From contig JAFGBR010000030.1 in NCBI GenBank assembly GCA_016933045.1, positions 1 to 64,000 on the forward strand: 64,000 nucleotides of DNA. Reading direction: 5' to 3'. This stretch comes from Marinilabiliaceae bacterium. Its GTDB lineage: Bacteria > Bacteroidota > Bacteroidia > Bacteroidales > Marinilabiliaceae. Made by a program: the position numbers and the translations under genes. Of this stretch, positions 9,554 through 18,192 are shown in pieces (position 1 is the stretch's first letter; each line of letters opens with the position of its first letter). The notes beneath the pieces are model-generated. The model saw nothing but the letters and a program-made list of their open reading frames with translations, searched no databases and was not told the origin of the DNA.

Positions 9554-10321
9554 TTACAGAAGCGGAGTTAGCAATGATACATCTGTTTCAATATCAATTT
9601 TTTTTTCGCAATAATTTTTCGCAATAATTTTATCAAATCCTGATTTTTGCAAAAAATGTTTTCTACTTAAATGAGTCAACTCAAGCATATCGTGCCACAA
9701 ACCCAAATCATGCTCAAGTTTTTTACATTGAATCATCATTTGATTACTCATTACATCCTGAAGATAATTTGAATTAGCAAGCAAATAACAACATTTTACT
9801 TTTCGGCGAGCCTCGTGCCACTCGTGCGATACTGGTTTCAATAATATATCAATAGCAGTCCTCAATTCCTTTATATAAAATGCCTCAAAACGAGCTTTCA
9901 ATTCTGTTTCATTTTGATCAAACATTGTCAATTCAATCCGAACCATTTTTGCTGACGGCACTTTATTGGTTAAAATATAATTATGAAACAATTCTTGTTT
10001 CTCCTTTAAATGTTCATTAATAAATTCAAACTCGTCAACTCTGCAATTACATAAATTATCTAAATAGTAAAAAAACAGTTGGTACTTACGTACACTCCCT
10101 CCCTTTTTATAGATTTTATCATTTCGTTTAATCCATGTTTCAAACCACTTAAGCGATTGATCATCTCTTTTCATTACAGATAAAAAGCTATTAATCGCCT
10201 TTATTTTTTTAAAAGCAACCCGAAAATCATGAACAGACTGAATATCAGTTTTTATTCGTGCTTTCGCTAAATGATATTTATACTGATAGAAGATATGTTC
10301 AAAATAATCTCCAACATTCAT
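9554..10321 (-). CDS. CHAD-domain protein
   Basis: This 255-residue helical protein fits the CHAD domain, a histidine-rich helical fold associated with binding polyphosphate. Conserved basic patches are VHDFRVAFKKIKA (His31, Arg34, Lys38, Lys39) and HEWHEARRKVK (His166-Lys176), with the later helix LEHDLGLWHD (202-211). It is the last gene of the minus-strand unit with DUF3108 and Ig-like lipoprotein genes, six bases behind the DUF3108 gene. Near its C-terminus a 13-base unit (TTTTTCGCAATAA on the plus strand) is exactly repeated at 9602-9614 and 9615-9627. Because 13 is not a multiple of three, this must have changed the last 20 or so residues. No linked polyphosphate enzyme is seen. Confidence 0.75.
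   Translation of the reverse strand: MNVGDYFEHIFYQYKYHLAKARIKTDIQSVHDFRVAFKKIKAINSFLSVMKRDDQSLKWFETWIKRNDKIYKKGGSVRKYQLFFYYLDNLCNCRVDEFEFINEHLKEKQELFHNYILTNKVPSAKMVRIELTMFDQNETELKARFEAFYIKELRTAIDILLKPVSHEWHEARRKVKCCYLLANSNYLQDVMSNQMMIQCKKLEHDLGLWHDMLELTHLSRKHFLQKSGFDKIIAKNYCEKKIDIETDVSLLTPLL
9602..9627. repeat. Exact 13-bp tandem duplication inside the CHAD gene
   Basis: Two adjoining copies of a 13-base unit, followed by a partial third (four T), lie in the 3' part of the CHAD coding region. The residues read from it are IIAK in one frame phase and NYCEKK in the next. A slippage-type duplication is the simplest explanation. Confidence 0.8.
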
Positions 10322-10327
10322 ATATCA

Positions 10328-11245
10328 TTATTTATCAAAAATTTCAGCTTTAATAGGATAGCGCAATGCTTTAGCATTATAAAACATAGCCTTCACTGAA
10401 CCAACAAGCACCTTTGCTTCTACCAATATTGGCATACGGTTTTCGTCATCGGTAACCCATACTGTCATATCATCACCTGCTTCAAATAGTGTTCCCTCCA
10501 TTAATAAAGGAGTAAACTTTAAGCAACGAAAACGTCTACCCTCTTTAGTTTCAACAATATCTCGTCCCTGAAAAATAATATATAAGTCGTGAATCTTTCC
10601 ATCAACAACCATTCGAATAGGAATACGATCTCCTTTTTTATATTTCAAAAATTCAATATTTCTGGCCCAATATACCATTGTTAACACATCTACAGTACAA
10701 TCCTGCCAAACAATTTCTGATATTATCTCAGCTTCATCATCCTTTTTTAACCTCGAAAAAATTCTACCCTTTGATTTTTCAAACCTATAACTCTCATAAA
10801 CAGAGCTTCCGCCTTCGTTTGACTTCCGCATTGCCAACAATGGAGCTAAGGTAGCTGTATCGACAAACGACTCAAAAGTATCGCGAACAGTGTAAAAAAA
10901 ATCGTATTTACCATAGGTATTTCCTGTGCTAAAGAAATGATAAACAGGTAGTGAGCGATATGTTTTTTTCTTCACCGAAAAAGACACATGACCAGCATTC
11001 ATCCATATAAAATGCCAATTATAATATACCTGGTAATCAATTTTTTCGCCCCATTGAAAACGATCATTTTTTTCGACACATTGCGCGTTTAGTGCAAAGG
11101 CAAATACAAAAAGTATAAAAAAAACAATCAGTATACTTTTAAAAATTTCACTACCTACGATCGCTGTTCGATGTGTTTTTCTGTGATCTGAAAGTTTCAA
11201 CAAACTTAAAAATATCAAATGATTCTTTATTCCATTTAATCTCAT
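10328..11245 (-). CDS. DUF3108-domain exported protein; start uncertain
   Basis: The C-terminal 250 residues match DUF3108 proteins of the Gram-negative envelope: GEKIDYQVYYNWHFIW, MNAGHVSFSV, TMVYWARNIEF and the late VWVTDDENRMPILVEAK. A signal-peptide-like segment (SILIVFFILFVFAFALNAQ) ends near residue 55. The only in-frame ATG (11245) lies 95 bases inside the upstream lipoprotein gene and gives an odd basic leader. A GTG at 11149-11151 overlaps the upstream stop as TAGTG and would read MKFLKS, but it is one base out of frame with the rest. An indel in the A/T run at 11137-11148 would give an ideal signal peptide. I treat the upstream end as unresolved; the mature protein is clear. Confidence 0.75.
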   Translation of the reverse strand: MRLNGIKNHLIFLSLLKLSDHRKTHRTAIVGSEIFKSILIVFFILFVFAFALNAQCVEKNDRFQWGEKIDYQVYYNWHFIWMNAGHVSFSVKKKTYRSLPVYHFFSTGNTYGKYDFFYTVRDTFESFVDTATLAPLLAMRKSNEGGSSVYESYRFEKSKGRIFSRLKKDDEAEIISEIVWQDCTVDVLTMVYWARNIEFLKYKKGDRIPIRMVVDGKIHDLYIIFQGRDIVETKEGRRFRCLKFTPLLMEGTLFEAGDDMTVWVTDDENRMPILVEAKVLVGSVKAMFYNAKALRYPIKAEIFDK

Positions 11246-12965
11246 GGTCCCAATCGGCTCTCAATTTAATTTTCTCAGGATAATAATATACAGCTTCTGG
11301 CTGATAACGTTTTTCAAAATCGCCCGAATCCCATATATCATTACCATTTCTGTCATCAACCAAACGTAACATATACTCTCCGGGTTTAAGATAACCAATT
11401 CTTATTTTACCCGATTCGTGAATTCTTAACTGACGAACTGGTTTTTCTCCCGACCCAAGTATTTGAACAAACATATTCTTTTCAGGATTTTCAATATTCA
11501 AATATAATGTACTATAATCCGATTCCTTTGTAATTATAAATCTCTGCCTTATTTCTTTATTTAACAAACCATAAATATCTATATAAGTTGCCGAATCTAT
11601 TTTCAGCTCATAGGTAGCTCCAGGATTCCAACGCCTGTTTACTGAAAATAATCTATTATTTAACGAATCTTGAATCAGTGAAAAGTCAACCTTTTCCAAT
11701 ACTGTATCAACAAGTTCAAACAATTGAATACCCGACGGGTCGTATTTTACAGGTGTTGTTTTTAGCATATAAGTTAATGGGCTAAACAAATTTAACTGGG
11801 TTGGAATTTTCAAAATTGATAACGATGGAATCTCTTTTTTTCCTTCTTTTGCTTCTTTCTTCTTTTTCCTTTTCGATTCCTTTTCCTCAGGCTCAAAATA
11901 GTAAAATGTTAGTGTATCTTTCTTTATAAAATGATTCTCAGCAGAGTCAATGTCGAGATATTGAAATGCTAAAGTCAATGAATCACGATTGTAAATCAAA
12001 CTGTCTTTTATCCATATATCAACACTGTCTTTTTTATAACTCCATTCATATATGCCCCAATCATCAACATTTTCACCGCTTGCCAATTTAATACTAAATG
12101 AATCCAATGGTTCGTTAAAAGTCAGCCTTACTCTACCTTTTTCAGGTCTGTCGTCATTAACTAAATACTGATCGTAATAAACTTGTTCAAACATAAATAA
12201 CTCAAGACTATCAGGGGTATAAACCATCTTTTCATAAATATGAACCGAGTCCTTTCCAACGGAATCCCGAAACTGCTTATATTCAAATGAAGGTACGATT
12301 ATAGAATCAGACCAGGCTATACTTTCGCCATGCTGATCAAATTTATAATTACGATTAACATCCTTTAAGGCATAAATATGATATTTACCCGGACTCACAT
12401 TTTGCAATCTAAATCCCCCATCTTTATTTGATTTGGCCAACCTAACCGGAACTAGCGTTTTAAAGGCTGTATCCGATAAATTTCGGTGCAAACAAATTAA
12501 CGCCCCCTCAATGGGCTTGTATGTTCCCGCTTCCCACAAATGACCTGAAATTTCCATTGAATCAACTTTTTCTCCTGTTGAAAACGAAATGGTAAAATTT
12601 GGGTAAACATTACCCTCGTTATTATCAACCACTGCATCGGCAAAATCAAAAGTATAAGTTGTATTATCCTGAAGTGTATCTTCAATCTCAACCAACATAT
12701 CTGAACCATGAACATCAACAATTGGCATTTTGTTCATTGGAGGCGATACTACCAGTTTTTGATTTACATCTTTTACCTGTATTAATTCGTCGAAAGTAAC
12801 AACAATCTTCTTTCCCTTAAAATTTAAGGCTTTATCAACAGGAACAGACTTAACAACAACAGGTGGCGTTTCGTCTTTTGGCCCTCCCGAAGGAGTTCCC
12901 GGATTAGCACATCCTATTATATAAAAGATGATTCCACTAATTATTAAAAAATGATATGATTTCAA
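11151..12965 (-). CDS. Ig-like-domain (SbsA/Big_5 type) lipoprotein
   Basis: The 604-residue protein has a signal peptide with lipobox YIIGC (Cys19) and the characteristic CANPGTPSGGPKDETPP leader, followed by a bacterial Ig-like domain (about 33-135: VVVKSVPVDKALNF, IVVTFDELIQV, TYTFDFADAVVDNNEG, FTISFSTG). A carboxypeptidase-regulatory-like beta domain follows (about 140-220: ISGHLWEAGTYKPIEGALI, SPGKYHIYALKDVNRNYKFD). The rest is beta-rich, with a charged Lys/Glu run near 380 and a second GEYMLRLVDDRNGNDIWDSG unit near the end. It is a surface or periplasmic lipoprotein of unknown function found widely in Bacteroidota. It leads the operon with the DUF3108 and CHAD genes. Confidence 0.85.
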   Translation of the reverse strand: MKSYHFLIISGIIFYIIGCANPGTPSGGPKDETPPVVVKSVPVDKALNFKGKKIVVTFDELIQVKDVNQKLVVSPPMNKMPIVDVHGSDMLVEIEDTLQDNTTYTFDFADAVVDNNEGNVYPNFTISFSTGEKVDSMEISGHLWEAGTYKPIEGALICLHRNLSDTAFKTLVPVRLAKSNKDGGFRLQNVSPGKYHIYALKDVNRNYKFDQHGESIAWSDSIIVPSFEYKQFRDSVGKDSVHIYEKMVYTPDSLELFMFEQVYYDQYLVNDDRPEKGRVRLTFNEPLDSFSIKLASGENVDDWGIYEWSYKKDSVDIWIKDSLIYNRDSLTLAFQYLDIDSAENHFIKKDTLTFYYFEPEEKESKRKKKKEAKEGKKEIPSLSILKIPTQLNLFSPLTYMLKTTPVKYDPSGIQLFELVDTVLEKVDFSLIQDSLNNRLFSVNRRWNPGATYELKIDSATYIDIYGLLNKEIRQRFIITKESDYSTLYLNIENPEKNMFVQILGSGEKPVRQLRIHESGKIRIGYLKPGEYMLRLVDDRNGNDIWDSGDFEKRYQPEAVYYYPEKIKLRADWDHEIKWNKESFDIFKFVETFRSQKNTSNSDRR

Positions 12966-12984
12966 TGTATTTATAATTTATCAA

Positions 12985-12992
12985 CAAAAATA
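12985..12992 (-). promoter_or_regulatory. Putative -7 box for the Ig-like lipoprotein operon
   Basis: On the minus strand TATTTTTG fits TAnnTTTG exactly, 19 bases before the lipoprotein ATG, in the divergent gap with the coiled-coil gene. No TTG element at the expected spacing was seen. Confidence 0.35.
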
Positions 12993-13038
12993 ACCGAATT
13001 TCATTATTATCGGAATAGTATACAACATTAAAAAAATA

Positions 13039-13046
13039 TAACTTTG
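13039..13046 (+). promoter_or_regulatory. Putative -7 box for the coiled-coil gene
   Basis: TAACTTTG fits TAnnTTTG exactly and lies 29 bases before the ATG of the membrane coiled-coil protein. The -33 element is not evident. Confidence 0.38.
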
Positions 13047-13075
13047 CCCTTACAAATAAATAAAACATTTATTAT

Positions 13076-13963
13076 ATGCCTCAAGAAACAAAAACAACAA
13101 ATCATAAAACTCTCTATTTCCTGTTAATTGGACTAATAATTGTATTAATTGGAGCAGTAATATTCCTATTTCATTCAAAAGAGAGTTCCGAGGTCGTTAT
13201 TGATGAAATGGTTATTGAAAAAGAGTTACTAGCACGAGATTTTCAGGAACTGGCTCTTGAATACGATTCAATTTACACCAGTAATGATACACTAAACAGG
13301 CTTTTAACCGAAGAAAGAGAACGAATAGTTCAACTTATCGAAGAAATAAGAACCATTAAGTCAGCTAACGCTGCTAAAATTAATGAATATAAAAAAGAGT
13401 TGTCGTCATTACGAAATGTCATGAAAAGTTTTGTGGTTCAAATTGACTCTTTGAATGCCCGAAACCAAGAATTAACTGAAGAAAATATAGTTGTTAAAAC
13501 CAGATATACAAAAATTCAAGATTCATATAAAGAACTGGAAGAAGAAAAAAAAGGACTGGTGCAAAAGGTCGAAATCGCTTCCCGGCTCGAAATTCGAAAT
13601 GTTGAAATAACCCCTCTTAATCATAAAGGTAAAGCTACTTCGAGAAACACACGAACATCGAAAATTAAAGTTTGCTTTACTCTGTTAAAAAACCTTACGG
13701 CTCCTGTAGGTGAAAAAAATATTTATATAAGAATTACGCGCCCCGATGGTGAACTTCTTATTAAATCGAAAGAAGATCTGTTTGAATTTGAAAACAGCTC
13801 AATAAGCTATTCTGCATTTCGAACTGTTGAATATGGAGGAGAAGATTTAGACGTTTGTGTTTTTTATAATGTTGATGAAGGTGAATTAACAGAAGGAACT
13901 TATATTGTTGACATCTTTGCTGATGGTAACAATATAGGTTCCTCAAACTTTGATATGAAATAA
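13076..13963 (+). CDS. Membrane-anchored coiled-coil protein of unknown function
   Basis: The 295-residue protein has a short cytoplasmic N-terminus, one transmembrane segment (about 13-32, TLYFLLIGLIIVLIGAVIF), and a long heptad-rich coiled coil (about 40-165), rich in Glu, Lys and Leu, with LNRLLTEERERIVQLIEEI and LNARNQELTEEN. A predicted beta C-terminal domain (about 168-295) follows, with EIRNVEITPLNHKG, NIYIRITRPDGELL and EGTYIVDIFADGNNIGSS. The topology suggests a periplasmic spacer holding a beta domain away from the inner membrane. I do not recognise a named family. It is transcribed alone, convergent with the next minus-strand gene across only four bases. Confidence 0.75.
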   Translation: MPQETKTTNHKTLYFLLIGLIIVLIGAVIFLFHSKESSEVVIDEMVIEKELLARDFQELALEYDSIYTSNDTLNRLLTEERERIVQLIEEIRTIKSANAAKINEYKKELSSLRNVMKSFVVQIDSLNARNQELTEENIVVKTRYTKIQDSYKELEEEKKGLVQKVEIASRLEIRNVEITPLNHKGKATSRNTRTSKIKVCFTLLKNLTAPVGEKNIYIRITRPDGELLIKSKEDLFEFENSSISYSAFRTVEYGGEDLDVCVFYNVDEGELTEGTYIVDIFADGNNIGSSNFDMK

Positions 13964-13967
13964 TTAT

Positions 13968-14438
13968 CTACGCTAATCGTTTTAATAGAGTTGCTCGCTT
14001 TATTAATTCCTGAGCAGCTTCTGTTAACGGGAATCGCGATAAAGGAGAATTATCAACTTTCTTAAATACCCGTCCATTAACTTCAGGAAAATTTAAAAAT
14101 GTTTCATAAAATTTTACCTGCTCAAAATAGTTTAATCTAATTTTTGTAGGACTCATTAAAAATTTCCGTGTCCAATAACTTATCGGATCACTTAAATTTA
14201 TTACCTGCAAACCTTTTATTTTTAAAAAATAATCCATTGCCTCGTCATCAGTCAAACGATTTTTCGTTATCTCATGAATAGTTTTTAAAATTAATGTCTT
14301 ATCTGTTTTCTCAGAACAAAACAAAATTTTATCCAACTCTTCTGTTGCTTTTTTCTCTGCCATGATTTTTAAACCATATTTATTAAACCAAAACAAAAAA
14401 ACAGCTAAAACCAATAAACCAGTTAATGTATAAACCAT
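13968..14438 (-). CDS. Small membrane-anchored hypothetical protein
   Basis: The 156-residue protein starts with a transmembrane segment (residues 2-19, VYTLTGLLVLAVFLFWF), followed by a mainly helical, charged soluble region. The C-terminus reads SRFPLTEAAQELIKRATLL. I recognise no motif or family. It sits alone on the minus strand, 174 bases upstream of a glycosyltransferase gene and almost touching the convergent coiled-coil gene. Codon use and start look normal, so it is likely a real gene, but no role can be given. Confidence 0.6.
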   Translation of the reverse strand: MVYTLTGLLVLAVFLFWFNKYGLKIMAEKKATEELDKILFCSEKTDKTLILKTIHEITKNRLTDDEAMDYFLKIKGLQVINLSDPISYWTRKFLMSPTKIRLNYFEQVKFYETFLNFPEVNGRVFKKVDNSPLSRFPLTEAAQELIKRATLLKRLA

Positions 14439-14612
14439 CTTAATCTATATGTTTGTTCTATTGCTTATTACGAATCTTTTAATAAAAAGTTATTCTTTTA
14501 TTTCTGCATTATATTACCAAACTATTTAAAAATGGTTTCCATTCATTGACAAATATCCCAATATACATGTTAAAACAAAACCTGAAATTGATGAAAGACT
14601 TTTCAAACAATA

Positions 14613-15683
14613 TCAAATTCTAAAATTATTTGGATAAAAGTTATATCTATAGGTTGTTTTATTTGCATTAATTATCTGGCTTATCAACAAAGGCAATTCA
14701 CATAATAATCTTTGTTCTAAAACATGAAACAAATTTTTTTTATAACACCTGTCTGCCAAAATTTGCTGCTCACACTGTCCGGGAGTTGGTACTAATATGG
14801 CATTTTTCTCAAGAGCTATTAAGTCCATTATACTCGAATACCCCGACCTGCAAATAACTAATTTTGCTTGTGAAATAACTCCTTTTAATTGCTTCACATT
14901 TAAGTGACCAAACAAATCAATTCCACTTTGCCTCTCCAATAGTCCTTCTGTGGGATTTCCGGTTAATAACAGACACTTATAATTCGTTTTGGGCAAATAC
15001 TTAATTAACAACTTCAAAAAAACAGTTCGTTGCGGTTCCGGTCCACTAACAATAGCTATAATATCATAGCAAGTATGTAACTGCTTTTTTGCATTAACAA
15101 ATGGATAAAAACGCGACAACAACCCAATATATTTAACATTATCTACCATTGGATATACCTGTACCATTTTTCCGGCAAGTGAACTCTCTCCTTCATTATC
15201 CGGAATCCAGCAATGATCAAATTTCGTAATCCACTTTTTTAATCGTTGCTGAATAAATCCTTCAAGAAAATTCAATTTAGCTGGCAAAAACAATTTCAAT
15301 TGATGAGTTACTATTATCGATTCTATTTTCGAATTATAAATACCATATCTGTTATCCGATATTATTAAATCGGGTCTTACTGTTTGAATAATTCTATTAA
15401 GTAAAATATGCTCTTTAAACTTCCAATAAAAAAAAAGAGGCAACTGGCAAAGAATCTTAAACACCTGTCGTTCTCCCCACGAATACCTAACTCTAAAACC
15501 AGGTAAATACACAAAACTTATTTCGGGAAACTCTGACTTTAATAATTCACCCGATTGCCCATATCCGGCAATAATAACCTTGTTTCCCATTTTTTTTTGA
15601 AAATTAATTATGGGAATCAATCGCGAAGCATGTCCTAAACCCCAGTCGAGGGGTGAAACTATAATTGTTTTTTGCGATTTCAA
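14613..15683 (-). CDS. Glycosyltransferase, GT28/MurG-like fold
   Basis: This 356-residue protein has the GT-B glycosyltransferase arrangement. The N-terminal motif SPLDWGLGHASRLIPI (GLGHASR at 15-21) resembles the GxGH loop of MurG and monogalactosyldiacylglycerol synthases. In the C-terminal half, VICRSGYSSIMDLIALEKNAI and LVPTPGQCEQQILADR form the nucleotide-sugar site typical of GT28. Conserved gene context for donor or acceptor is lacking: it stands alone on the minus strand, facing away from the polymerase delta' gene. A lipid- or cell-surface-directed transferase is plausible, but the substrate is not inferable. Confidence 0.8.
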   Translation of the reverse strand: MKSQKTIIVSPLDWGLGHASRLIPIINFQKKMGNKVIIAGYGQSGELLKSEFPEISFVYLPGFRVRYSWGERQVFKILCQLPLFFYWKFKEHILLNRIIQTVRPDLIISDNRYGIYNSKIESIIVTHQLKLFLPAKLNFLEGFIQQRLKKWITKFDHCWIPDNEGESSLAGKMVQVYPMVDNVKYIGLLSRFYPFVNAKKQLHTCYDIIAIVSGPEPQRTVFLKLLIKYLPKTNYKCLLLTGNPTEGLLERQSGIDLFGHLNVKQLKGVISQAKLVICRSGYSSIMDLIALEKNAILVPTPGQCEQQILADRCYKKNLFHVLEQRLLCELPLLISQIINANKTTYRYNFYPNNFRI

Positions 15684-15830
15684 AGCAAATATTTTAAATC
15701 AAAATCTACACTTTTTTGCATCATTTTCTTTGATAAAAATAACATTATTATACTAATGTTACTTAAGCAACCCTACTTAATACTATAATCATTCGTACAC
15801 AAGTAAACAACCAATTAATAGCTATTTTAT

Positions 15831-15838
15831 TATCTTTG
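15831..15838 (+). promoter_or_regulatory. Putative -7 box for the holB-ricT-gldH-trmB unit
   Basis: TATCTTTG is an exact TAnnTTTG match 25 bases before the delta' ATG. It would serve the plus-strand series that follows. A TTG element at the expected distance is not clear. Confidence 0.4.
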
Positions 15839-15863
15839 GTGGTTTTATTTAGTTTACACAATC

Positions 15864-16988
15864 ATGTTATTCAAAGAGGTTATAGGGCAAGAAACAGTCA
15901 AACAACACTTATTAAAAACCGTTCAATGCAATCGGTTAAGCCATGCTTTGCTTTTTATAGGCCCCGAAGGCTGTGGTAAGCTCCCAATTGCCTTAGCTTT
16001 GGCACAATACCTCAACTGCACCAATAAAAATGATAACGACTCATGTGGCGATTGCCCTTCGTGTAAAAAATATGCCAAATTAATTCATTCCGACCTTCAC
16101 TTTGTGTTTCCAGTTTTAAAAACAACATCTATAAAAAATCCTGTTAGCGATAGTTTTATTAAGGAATGGCGCGAAAAAATACTGAAAAATCCTTATTTCA
16201 ATCTTAATCAATGGTTTGAATCAATTGATTCTGACAAAGGACAAGGAATGATTTACTCACAGGAAAGCCATGAAATAATAAAAAAACTTAACATGAAGGC
16301 TTTTGAAGGTGAATACAAAATAATGATTATTTGGCATCCTGAAAAAATGCATGATTCGGCAGCTAATAAGTTACTTAAAATGATTGAAGAACCACCATCA
16401 AGAACAATATTCATAATGATTACTGATACCCTTGATGGCATATTAGGGACAATTTTATCACGAACACAACAATTAAAATTTTCACAACTAAACGATTCTG
16501 AAATTATTGAAGCCTTAACAACAAAACAATACATTGATAAACAAACTGCAGAATATGCTGCTAAACTAGCAACCGGTAATTTCATTAAAGCTATTGACAT
16601 AGCTAATGAAAGTGAAGAAAACGAGTTCTATTTCGAAAAATTTATTTCATTAATGCGCTTGTCATATGGTCGAAAACTAATGGATTTATTCGATTGGATA
16701 GACTCATTAACCGACCAACCCAAAGAACGCATTAAAAATTTTATTATTTACTGTTTAAGAATGGTTCGTGAAAACTATATAATGAACCTCAAACAACCTT
16801 CTATTGTTTATATGACACCAAATGAAGAAAACTTTTCAAATAGGTTTTCTCCATTTATAAACGACCGTAATGCTTTTCAAATTGCTGAAGAATTATCGCT
16901 GGTTCATGCCCATCTTGAACAAAATGGAAATGTTAAAATTATTTTAACCGATTTTATTTTAAAACTTATAATATTACTAAAAGAATAA
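15864..16988 (+). CDS. holB: DNA polymerase III subunit delta' (clamp loader)
   Basis: This 374-residue clamp-loader subunit opens with FKEVIGQETVKQHLLKTV and HALLFIGPEGCGKLP. The P-loop region (33-40) ends in Leu instead of Ser/Thr, as expected of delta', which need not hydrolyse ATP. A zinc module follows: Cys52, Cys61, Cys64 and Cys67 (SCGDCPSCKK). The sensor-like segment MIEEPPSRTIFIMIT and ILSRTQQLKF are also typical (SRC replaced by SRT). It begins a plus-strand series with ricT 40 bases downstream, an arrangement seen in other Bacteroidota. Confidence 0.93.
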   Translation: MLFKEVIGQETVKQHLLKTVQCNRLSHALLFIGPEGCGKLPIALALAQYLNCTNKNDNDSCGDCPSCKKYAKLIHSDLHFVFPVLKTTSIKNPVSDSFIKEWREKILKNPYFNLNQWFESIDSDKGQGMIYSQESHEIIKKLNMKAFEGEYKIMIIWHPEKMHDSAANKLLKMIEEPPSRTIFIMITDTLDGILGTILSRTQQLKFSQLNDSEIIEALTTKQYIDKQTAEYAAKLATGNFIKAIDIANESEENEFYFEKFISLMRLSYGRKLMDLFDWIDSLTDQPKERIKNFIIYCLRMVRENYIMNLKQPSIVYMTPNEENFSNRFSPFINDRNAFQIAEELSLVHAHLEQNGNVKIILTDFILKLIILLKE

Positions 16989-17028
16989 TCGATATATATT
17001 CAGGGCAATGCCCTTTTAATAATTTATT

Positions 17029-18192
17029 ATGACTGAAGATATTAAAGAAACACCAAATAACTGCCAAAATTGTACTACCCGGTGCGGCAAACTAAATGTG
17101 TTTGATTGGCTTGGCGATTTACCTCAAGGAGTTAATACATCCGATATTGTTGAAATTCAATTTAAAAACACCCGAAAAGGATACTACCGAAACAGCAATC
17201 AATTGCCTATAAAAAAAGGCGATATTGTTGCAGTTGAAGCATCGCCCGGGCACGACATTGGCCATGTAACCCTTACCGGAGAACTGGTGTTAATTCAAAT
17301 GAAAAAAATCAACCTCAATCCGACTAATTACGAGTTCAAACGTGTTTACCGAAAAGTTAAACCACTTGATATTGAAAAATGGGAAGAAGCTAAAGGTCTT
17401 GAACACGAAACCATGTTGGAATCGCGCAGAATCGCCTCTAAACTAGGCCTTAACATGAAAATTGGCGATGTTGAGTACCAAGGCGACCGCACAAAAGCTA
17501 TCTTCTACTATATTGCCGATGAACGCGTTGACTTTAGAGAACTCATTAAAATATTAGCCGATAGATTTAAAATACGAATTGAAATGCGCCAAATAGGTGC
17601 CCGCCAAGAAGCAGGACGAATAGGAGGTATCGGCCCTTGTGGAAGAGAACTCTGTTGTGCTACATGGATGACAAATTTCGTGTCGGTTACAACTAATTCA
17701 GCACGTTATCAGGAAATATCATTAAATCCTCAAAAACTAGCCGGTCAATGCGGAAAACTTAAATGCTGCTTAAATTACGAACTCGATGCTTATATTGATG
17801 CACAACAAGACTTTCCTCCTACAAATATTCCATTAGAAACAATGGAAGGTACTTTCTTTTATTTTAAAACTGACATCTTTAAACGTATTATGTGGTACTC
17901 CCCAGAACCAAATTCACCCAATGGAATGGTTGCCGTAAGCGTTGATAGGGTTAAAGAAATTGTTACTAATAACCGTAAAGGCAAAAAACCGGCTCAATTA
18001 ATTATTGAAGATCTAACAAAAAAACCAAAAGAAATTGGATTTCACAATGTAGTTGTTGAAGAAAGTTTAACTCGTTTTGATGATAAAGAAAATCAACAAA
18101 AAAGAAATAAAAAACGTCCGAATCGAAAATTTAAACCCGGCAATCGGAATAATCCTAACAAACAAAACCAAAGCTCTAATGACGTCAAATAA
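17029..18192 (+). CDS. ricT: PSP1-domain regulatory protein, RicT-like
   Basis: The 387-residue protein has the PSP1 C-terminal domain (about 90-260), as in B. subtilis YaaT/RicT. Cysteines that can hold an iron-sulfur cluster lie in NCQNCTTRCGK (Cys12, 15, 19), GPCGRELCCATWM (Cys204, 209, 210) and GQCGKLKCCLNYE (Cys241, 246, 247). In Bacillus RicT works with RicA and RicF in RNA processing and development; here no such partners are adjacent, so function is by homology only. The C-terminus is basic and disordered (KRNKKRPNRKFK). The end of the gene overlaps gldH by 14 bases, implying coupled translation. Confidence 0.92.
   Translation: MTEDIKETPNNCQNCTTRCGKLNVFDWLGDLPQGVNTSDIVEIQFKNTRKGYYRNSNQLPIKKGDIVAVEASPGHDIGHVTLTGELVLIQMKKINLNPTNYEFKRVYRKVKPLDIEKWEEAKGLEHETMLESRRIASKLGLNMKIGDVEYQGDRTKAIFYYIADERVDFRELIKILADRFKIRIEMRQIGARQEAGRIGGIGPCGRELCCATWMTNFVSVTTNSARYQEISLNPQKLAGQCGKLKCCLNYELDAYIDAQQDFPPTNIPLETMEGTFFYFKTDIFKRIMWYSPEPNSPNGMVAVSVDRVKEIVTNNRKGKKPAQLIIEDLTKKPKEIGFHNVVVEESLTRFDDKENQQKRNKKRPNRKFKPGNRNNPNKQNQSSNDVK

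Noticed and set aside
15960-15983. Degenerate P-loop (GPEGCGKL) in the delta' subunit as a sign of damage
   Set aside because: Delta' subunits commonly lack a working Walker A, so this is normal for the family.
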